In this document: in pieces, positions 4,969 through 8,654 of the stretch
How positions within the stretch are numbered: the first letter of the stretch is position 1
How the letters are laid out: every line of letters begins with the position of its first letter
Origin: Leucothrix mucor
Lineage (GTDB): Bacteria; Pseudomonadota; Gammaproteobacteria; Thiotrichales; Thiotrichaceae
Assembly (NCBI GenBank): GCA_011322515.1
Contig: DRMS01000026.1
Location: forward strand, 1 to 8,654
Length of the DNA stretch: 8,654 nt
Direction: 5' to 3'
The notes under the pieces: generated by a model
Databases searched by the model: none
What the model was told of the DNA's origin: nothing
The model's input: the letters and a program-made list of their open reading frames with translations, nothing else
Translations under genes and position numbers: made by a program

Positions 4969-5883
4969 ATGTCTGATAGAAGGCTTCAGGTATTTCACGC
5001 AGTAGCACGATTGTTAAGTTTCACTAAAGCAGCCGATGTGCTTCATATGACGCAACCCGCGGTTACTTTTCAAATTCGTCAGCTTGAAGACCAGTATGAT
5101 GCGCGTCTTTTTGATCGAGCGCATAATAAAGTATCACTGACGGAAGCAGGGTTGTTAATTTTTGAATATTCCGATCGAATATTTGAGCAGTATGCAGAAA
5201 TGGATAATGCTGTTCGCGAATTAACGGGTAACTTCAGTGCTTCTCTTGTGTTAGGCGCAAGTACTACTATTTCTGAGTATATGTTGCCAGCGCTTTTAGG
5301 TAAGTATCAGGTTAATAACCCAGAAGTTAGATTGCGCTTACGTGTCTCAAATACGGATGGCATTGTCTCAATGGTTGAGAATAATGTTATCGATTTAGGC
5401 ATTGTTGAAGGTCCCGTTACCAATAAGAATTTATTATCAGAGCTTTGTCGCACGGATGATCTTGTAGCTGTTGTTCCCTCAGGGCATGAACTTGCTAGTT
5501 ATGCAGAGCGTGGGGAGCCTGTTTCTATTGAGAAGGTGTTAACATTCCCTTATATCTGTCGTGAGCAAGGCTCAGGTACGCGTGGTGTTATTCTGGATTA
5601 TTTACGTGAGCAGGGTTTGGAAATGCAAATGCTAAAATCGTGTCTTGAGCTAGGTAGTCCAGAAGCTATTAAAGGTGCAGTGGAAGCAGGCATGGGTGTT
5701 TCAATTCTCTCCAGTGTCAGTATCACGAAAGAGTTAAAATTAGGAACACTTGTCCCCATTCCCCTCGATCCGCCCTTGAGTCGTGAATTCTCGTTTGTAC
5801 GCCAACGTCAGAAATTCCGTGTTAGAGCGATGGAGGAATTGCTGGAATTTGCACGTGGATACTGTGATAGCAACCCTAAGTAA
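4969..5883 (+). CDS. LysR-type transcriptional regulator
   Basis: A 304-residue DNA-binding regulator of standard LysR-family length. The winged helix-turn-helix is at about 4-63, with SFTKAADVLHMTQPAVTFQI at 17-36 and LEDQYDARLFDR at 39-50, followed by a linker helix to about 87. The effector-binding domain runs from about 92 to 298, with GIVEGP at 144-149, REQGSGTR at 198-205, and LELGSPEAIKGAVEAGMGVS at 226-245. The REQGSGTR and GSPEAIK segments resemble the YeiE/CysL/CbbR branch, whose members control sulfur, selenium or carbon-fixation genes, but the effector cannot be read from sequence. AGGA at 4962-4965 is very close to the ATG and AGGAG at 4952-4956 rather far, so the ribosome site is ambiguous. 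No divergent target gene adjoins it, unusual for this family; both neighbours run in the same direction. Confidence 0.93.
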   Translation: MSDRRLQVFHAVARLLSFTKAADVLHMTQPAVTFQIRQLEDQYDARLFDRAHNKVSLTEAGLLIFEYSDRIFEQYAEMDNAVRELTGNFSASLVLGASTTISEYMLPALLGKYQVNNPEVRLRLRVSNTDGIVSMVENNVIDLGIVEGPVTNKNLLSELCRTDDLVAVVPSGHELASYAERGEPVSIEKVLTFPYICREQGSGTRGVILDYLREQGLEMQMLKSCLELGSPEAIKGAVEAGMGVSILSSVSITKELKLGTLVPIPLDPPLSREFSFVRQRQKFRVRAMEELLEFARGYCDSNPK

Positions 5884-5890
5884 GGGCTAA

Positions 5891-5922
5891 TATGTAAAAA
5901 TTAAACTATAGTTTTTTACATA
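5891..5922 (+). terminator. AT-rich dyad just after the LysR-type gene
   Basis: Ten-base arms TATGTAAAAA (5891-5900) and TTTTTACATA (5913-5922) flank an element that overlaps a perfect 12-base palindrome AAACTATAGTTT (5903-5914). It starts eight bases after the stop codon and contains a run of six Ts within the right arm. It may act as a weak terminator or 3' stabiliser for the regulator mRNA; the lack of G and C in the stem argues against a strong one. Confidence 0.35.
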
Positions 5923-5931
5923 AATAATTGC

Positions 5932-5978
5932 ACCCTTCGATCCGCTCAGGGTACAGCTCCCTGAGCGGATCGAAGGGT
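5932..5978. repeat. 20-base perfect inverted repeat (REP-like hairpin)
   Basis: The left arm at 5932-5951 begins ACCCTTCGATCC and ends GCTCAGGG; the right arm at 5959-5978 is its exact complement, and the loop is TACAGCT. It is much richer in G and C than its surroundings. From general knowledge, palindromes built from CCCTTCGA and GCTCAGGG halves are dispersed in many bacterial genomes, so this is probably one copy of a REP-type intergenic repeat. No T-run follows on either strand, so it is not an intrinsic terminator. Confidence 0.85.
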
Positions 5979-6113
5979 ACGGAAATTTAATAAATGAATG
6001 TCTATTAAGTAGGAAAGCATAATGAATCTAGCAAAATAAGCGAGAAAAATGTTAGATTCATGGTTACTAGCTTAAGGTGAGATAGTTAATATTTATGCTA
6101 TTCGTCCGTACCC
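5975..6113. repeat. Nested inverted-repeat block, possible small MITE-like element
   Basis: Three sets of arms lie inside one another: GGGTACGG (5975-5982) with CCGTACCC (6106-6113), AGCATAA (6016-6022) with TTATGCT (6093-6099), and ATGAATCTA (6022-6030) with TAGATTCAT (6053-6061). The parts between are not complementary, so it is an imperfect long dyad. The outer arm shares bases with the end of the 20-base hairpin. There is no coding capacity. It could be a decayed palindromic element or a structured RNA region. Confidence 0.45.
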
Positions 6114-6188
6114 TATCGGTTCGAGAGGCTATTTGTTCTGCCTTAACTTGGTAGCCAGATTTATTATGCCCTTCTACTTATAGATATG

Positions 6189-6217
6189 AAAAATCCTGGT
6201 TTTCCAGGATTTTTTTT
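6189..6217 (+). terminator. Strong intrinsic terminator
   Basis: AAAAATCCTGG at 6189-6199 pairs with CCAGGATTTTT at 6204-6214 around a TTTT loop, with a run of eight Ts at 6210-6217. The GC core is six pairs (TCCTGG/CCAGGA). It points along the plus strand, and the A-run on the left could also allow some termination on the minus strand. It lies about 305 bases after the LysR-type stop codon, with no ORF in between, so its transcript is either a long 3' tail or a separate small RNA. Confidence 0.9.
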
Positions 6218-6267
6218 CCTTTTTATTTGATCTTTTGTATGAAAATTAGTCATTATTTATGAATGGT

Positions 6268-6279
6268 CGAGAATTCTCG
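6268..6279. repeat. 12-base perfect palindrome CGAGAATTCTCG
   Basis: An uninterrupted palindrome about 235 bases before the next gene. It might be an operator but has no further supporting context. Confidence 0.35.
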
Positions 6280-6367
6280 TTGATTAAGGCTATTCCAAGA
6301 AAATAAACGTGCAAAATATTAGATTTATTGTGTTCTCCTACTTAAGCAAAGTCTTAGAGAAAAGAAC

Positions 6368-6383
6368 CTTGTGAGGTCACGAG
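6368..6383. promoter_or_regulatory. Near-perfect dyad CTTGTGA-GG-TCACGAG
   Basis: Seven-base arms with one mismatch around GG, abutting a -10-like TATAAA at 6384-6389. TGTGA and TCACG recall CRP half-sites, but the spacing is two bases instead of six, so it is not a CRP site. It could be an operator overlapping an upstream promoter of the 6515 gene. Confidence 0.35.
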
Positions 6384-6509
6384 TATAAATTGTAAGTTAT
6401 TTTTATTTCTGGCAGAAGGGTGCCTAAAATACCGCATACAATCTCTTTGCCCATACTTATAAAAACTTTGAGAGAAATCATCTATTACAGATAGAATACG
6501 AGTATAAAT
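6379..6509 (+). promoter_or_regulatory. Two copies of ACGAGTATAAAT upstream of the 6515 gene
   Basis: The same 12 bases occur at 6379-6390 and 6498-6509, 119 bases apart, both on the plus strand. Each holds TATAAA and could be a -10 element. The second copy ends five bases before the ATG at 6515, so transcription from it would produce a leaderless or nearly leaderless mRNA. Good -35 hexamers are not evident for either copy. Confidence 0.35.
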
Positions 6510-6514
6510 AAAAA

Positions 6515-6931
6515 ATGTTTCCTAATATTCCTCCAGCACAACAACAAAGTAAAGAAGAGCGTAAGTTTTGTAAGCTTTATAAAAGTCTCAGTGATGATCA
6601 ACGTAAAACTTTATTGCTTTTTGCAGAGTTCTTGAATGAAAAACTTGCTGATACTGGAATTATTAAAGAAGCCGAGACTGTATTGCAACTACCTGTTTTA
6701 ATAGAAGCAACAGAAAATGAAAGTGTTGTTAAAGGCATAAAGCGTCTTAAGTCTTCCTATTTTATGATCGAAAATGACAATTTATTGCACGAAGTTTCTT
6801 CTTTGATGTCAGAGCATATTATGAAAGGGGTTTCGGCTGAGGATATTATTCTCAGGATTGAAGTTGTGTTTAAGAAGTTTTACCAACAATATAAAGATGA
6901 ATTTATTAAAGAGCATCAAGGCATCGAATGA
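6515..6931 (+). CDS. Hypothetical protein, first gene of a perM operon
   Basis: I do not recognise a named family. The 138-residue product has no signal peptide or membrane segment and is highly charged and mostly helical in character, so it is probably cytoplasmic. Residues 16-45 (core LYKSLSDDQRKTLLLFAEFL) look like a conserved helical pair, and the tail at 108-132 is another amphipathic helix. A single cysteine is at residue 19. There is no usable Shine-Dalgarno before the ATG, only an A-rich stretch, and no alternative in-frame start before residue 84, so initiation may be leaderless or depend on unstructured A-rich RNA. Its TGA overlaps the perM ATG (ATGA), implying co-translation and perhaps a functional link to that membrane protein. 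Confidence 0.8.
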   Translation: MFPNIPPAQQQSKEERKFCKLYKSLSDDQRKTLLLFAEFLNEKLADTGIIKEAETVLQLPVLIEATENESVVKGIKRLKSSYFMIENDNLLHEVSSLMSEHIMKGVSAEDIILRIEVVFKKFYQQYKDEFIKEHQGIE

Positions 6932-7986
6932 TAAGATTAGTTAACAAATGGTATCAACGTCATTTTGCAGATCCGCAAGTAGCGATTTTGGCATTGCTAC
7001 TTATTTTAGGATCAACCGTTATTTTATTGGCGGGTGATATTCTAACGCCTATATTGGCAGCGATTGTAATAGCTTACTTATTAGATGGTGCAGTTCATCG
7101 GCTACGCGTGCTCAAAGTGCCGCGTTTTATTTCTATTATTATTACCTTTAGTGTTTTTATATTTTTGGTTCTAATATCACTGATTATTTTGGCACCTTTG
7201 ATTGTACGTCAGGCGATCCAGTTTATGCGTGAGATTCCGAGTATGCTAGCGCAAGGGCAGGCGACCATTATGCAACTTCCCGAGAAATACCCTACTATTG
7301 TATCCGAGAAGCAAATAGGCGATATTATGACACGCATTCAATCTCAAGTTGCTGATATATCGCAAAAAGTGGTTGAGTTTTCTTTTGCATCGGTTGTCGA
7401 TTTATTATCTTTTATGGTTTATTTAGTTGTTGTGCCATTACTGGTATTCTTTTTTCTTAAAGATAAAGAAAAAATTATCGTTTGGTTTACAAATTTTATG
7501 CCGCGTGACCGTGCTTTGGTAACGACAGTCTGGGACGAAGTTAATGGAAAAATAGCGGGTTATGTACGTGGCAAATTTATGGAGATACTAATTATATGGG
7601 TGATCACCTATATCTCCTTTTTGTTTATTGGTATTGACTACGCATTATTACTCTCTTTTGTGGTGGGCATCTCAGTATTAATCCCTTATGTAGGGGCGGC
7701 ACTTGTAACAGTTCCTGTTGCAATGGTTGCCTATTTCCAGTGGGGCTATAGCTCGGAAATGATGTATGCATTGATTGTCTACGGCATTATTCAATTTCTT
7801 GATGGTAATTTGTTAGTCCCTTTACTATTTTCAGAAATGGTAAATATTCACCCTGCTGCAATTATCGGCGCAGTGCTGATATTTGGGGGGCTATGGGGGA
7901 TTTGGGGTGTGTTTTTTGCTATCCCATTAGCAACGGTAATTCATGCGGTTATCAATGCATGGCCACGCTTAAACCATGATGGCTAA
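6928..7986 (+). CDS. perM: AI-2E transporter family / PerM-type membrane protein
   Basis: A 352-residue polytopic inner-membrane protein of the AI-2E transporter family (PF01594, formerly UPF0118). Members include TqsA, an autoinducer-2 exporter, and PerM, whose substrate is undefined; some relatives act as sodium/proton antiporters. Hydrophobic segments lie near 18-36, 38-55, 66-92, 155-177, 217-235, 238-270, 277-292 and 306-342. A soluble segment at about 95-150 follows the third helix, as is usual. Typical motifs are GYVRGK at 211-216, LIPYVGA at 251-257, DGNLLVPLLFS at 292-302 and GGLWGIWGVFFAIPLA at 320-335. The start overlaps the preceding stop by four bases and the end overlaps the metalloprotease gene, so it is the middle gene of an operon. 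The symbol denotes the subfamily; the transported molecule is unknown. Confidence 0.9.
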   Translation: MIRLVNKWYQRHFADPQVAILALLLILGSTVILLAGDILTPILAAIVIAYLLDGAVHRLRVLKVPRFISIIITFSVFIFLVLISLIILAPLIVRQAIQFMREIPSMLAQGQATIMQLPEKYPTIVSEKQIGDIMTRIQSQVADISQKVVEFSFASVVDLLSFMVYLVVVPLLVFFFLKDKEKIIVWFTNFMPRDRALVTTVWDEVNGKIAGYVRGKFMEILIIWVITYISFLFIGIDYALLLSFVVGISVLIPYVGAALVTVPVAMVAYFQWGYSSEMMYALIVYGIIQFLDGNLLVPLLFSEMVNIHPAAIIGAVLIFGGLWGIWGVFFAIPLATVIHAVINAWPRLNHDG

Positions 7987-8654
7987 GCAATACTTCATCA
8001 AGTTAGCAGATAATTATCAATATCCCTATCAACTCACTTACTCTCCACGCGCTAAACGCTTATCAATTAAGTTCTCCTCTGCTGGTGAACTCAGCGTTGT
8101 ATTACCGCGAGGAATGCAAGCATCATTAGCGCATTCCTTTATTCAGAAAAAATTAGCTTGGGTAGAAAAACATATCCGTAATCATGTCGCTAAGCCTACA
8201 ATTAGTGCTAGACCAAACTCTTTAGATTTGAAAATGATAAATGAAATATGGTCAGTGCAATACAAAGAGGGGGTGGATGGCAGTATTAAATACAGCGAAT
8301 TATCTGATTATTGTCTGCTAATTGAGGGGGATATTAGCTCAGATAAGTTAGTCAATAAAATCATAGGCTTATTTTTAAAGAATAAAGCCAGTTTATTGTT
8401 CATGCTTAAGATGAGTGAACTAGCAAAGCAATATGGCTTTCACTATAGCGGTATCACCATTCGAGGACAGAAAACACGTTGGGGAAGTTGCTCAAGCTAT
8501 AAGAAACTGAATATAAATTATAAGCTTTTACTGATGCCAGAAGTTGTTGCCCGTTATGTTTTTATTCATGAGCTGTGTCATACCATAGAAATGAATCATT
8601 CGGCTAAATTTTGGCAGTTAGTGGCACAATATGATCCTGAATACCGTCAACATC
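7979..8654 (+). CDS. YgjP-type zinc metalloprotease (M48-like, DUF45), C-terminus cut by window
   Basis: A soluble protein of the YgjP/SprT-like family (PF01863), related to zinc-dependent peptidases; its physiological substrates are poorly known. The 225 residues present include YSPRAKRLSIKF at 21-32 and PRGM at 43-46 in the N-terminal beta-rich part, the family signature RGQKTRWGSC at 162-171, and the zinc-binding HELCH at 197-201 with E198 as expected catalytic base. H207 in NHSAKFW is the likely third zinc ligand. Only a short C-terminal tail should be missing beyond the right edge. The start is ATG at 7979 (or the adjacent in-frame ATG at 7976), overlapping the end of perM by eight or eleven bases; no strong ribosome site precedes it, so translation is probably coupled to perM. 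Confidence 0.9.
   Translation, partial: MAKQYFIKLADNYQYPYQLTYSPRAKRLSIKFSSAGELSVVLPRGMQASLAHSFIQKKLAWVEKHIRNHVAKPTISARPNSLDLKMINEIWSVQYKEGVDGSIKYSELSDYCLLIEGDISSDKLVNKIIGLFLKNKASLLFMLKMSELAKQYGFHYSGITIRGQKTRWGSCSSYKKLNINYKLLLMPEVVARYVFIHELCHTIEMNHSAKFWQLVAQYDPEYRQH

Larger units (their letters stand above)
5884..6514. other. 631-base non-coding region dense in inverted repeats
   Basis: No ORF with family features was seen on either strand. In order it holds an AT-rich dyad after the LysR-type stop (5891-5922), a 20-pair GC-rich hairpin (5932-5978), a nested inverted-repeat block (5975-6113), a strong intrinsic terminator (6189-6217), a 12-base palindrome CGAGAATTCTCG (6268-6279), a dyad (6368-6383) and a 12-base direct repeat (6379-6390 and 6498-6509). 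The terminator without an obvious gene raises the possibility of a small RNA. A GGTTCGA at 6118-6124 recalls a tRNA T-loop, but no cloverleaf can be built around it. Confidence 0.6.

Noticed and set aside
5932..5978. Intrinsic terminator for the LysR-type gene
   Set aside because: The hairpin is strong, but no T-run follows it on either strand.
6095..6154. 19-codon ORF before the orphan terminator
   Set aside because: The nearest ribosome-like site is about 14 bases away, the peptide has no features, and its start lies inside an inverted-repeat arm.
6100..6165. tRNA-like GGTTCGA segment
   Set aside because: No acceptor, D or anticodon stems can be assembled around it on either strand.
6368..6383. 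CRP binding site
   Set aside because: The half-sites are two bases apart instead of the six of the CRP consensus.
5884..6514. CRISPR array or insertion sequence in the long spacer
   Set aside because: There are no regularly spaced direct repeats and no transposase fragment; the repeats are inverted and differ from one another.

Overview
The window reads as an AT-rich chromosomal segment of a gammaproteobacterium. The evidence is the BioH plus BioC pair for pimelate synthesis, a CcoS protein (implying a cbb3-type cytochrome oxidase elsewhere in the genome), a PerM-type transporter, a SixA-type phosphatase and succinyl-type DapE. A sulfur-oxidising relative of the Thiotrichales would fit, but that is a guess from gene content and base composition. 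No transposase, integrase, phage gene, CRISPR array, rRNA or tRNA was recognised.

Layout. (1) 1-1021, minus: 5' part of dapE (lysine and peptidoglycan precursor synthesis), running off the left edge. (2) 1087-1587, plus: sixA-like histidine phosphatase with a GTG start, divergent from dapE. (3) 1700-2290, minus: plsY (phospholipid synthesis), convergent with sixA; its start is best placed at 2290. (4) 2583-4250, plus: bioH and bioC with no gap, preceded by a short leader ORF whose stop overlaps the TTG start of bioH and by a spacer full of dyads. (5) 4392-4622, plus: ccoS on its own, with two abutting perfect palindromes just upstream. (6) 4969-5883, plus: a LysR-type regulator. (7) 5884-6514: a 631-base gene-poor region dense in inverted repeats, with one strong intrinsic terminator that no protein gene clearly owns. 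(8) 6515-8654, plus: an overlapping three-gene unit of a small unknown protein, a PerM/AI-2E-family membrane protein and a YgjP-type zinc metalloprotease cut by the right edge.

How the genes relate. BioC caps malonyl-ACP by methylation so that fatty-acid synthesis can build a pimeloyl chain, and BioH removes the methyl group; bioF, bioA, bioD and bioB are not in the window. PlsY also draws on the fatty-acid pathway, but lies on the other strand and looks independent. The rest are housekeeping genes without an evident common pathway. No whole new system is evident. The least explained parts are the non-coding region 5884-6514, the palindromes before ccoS and the leader before bioH.
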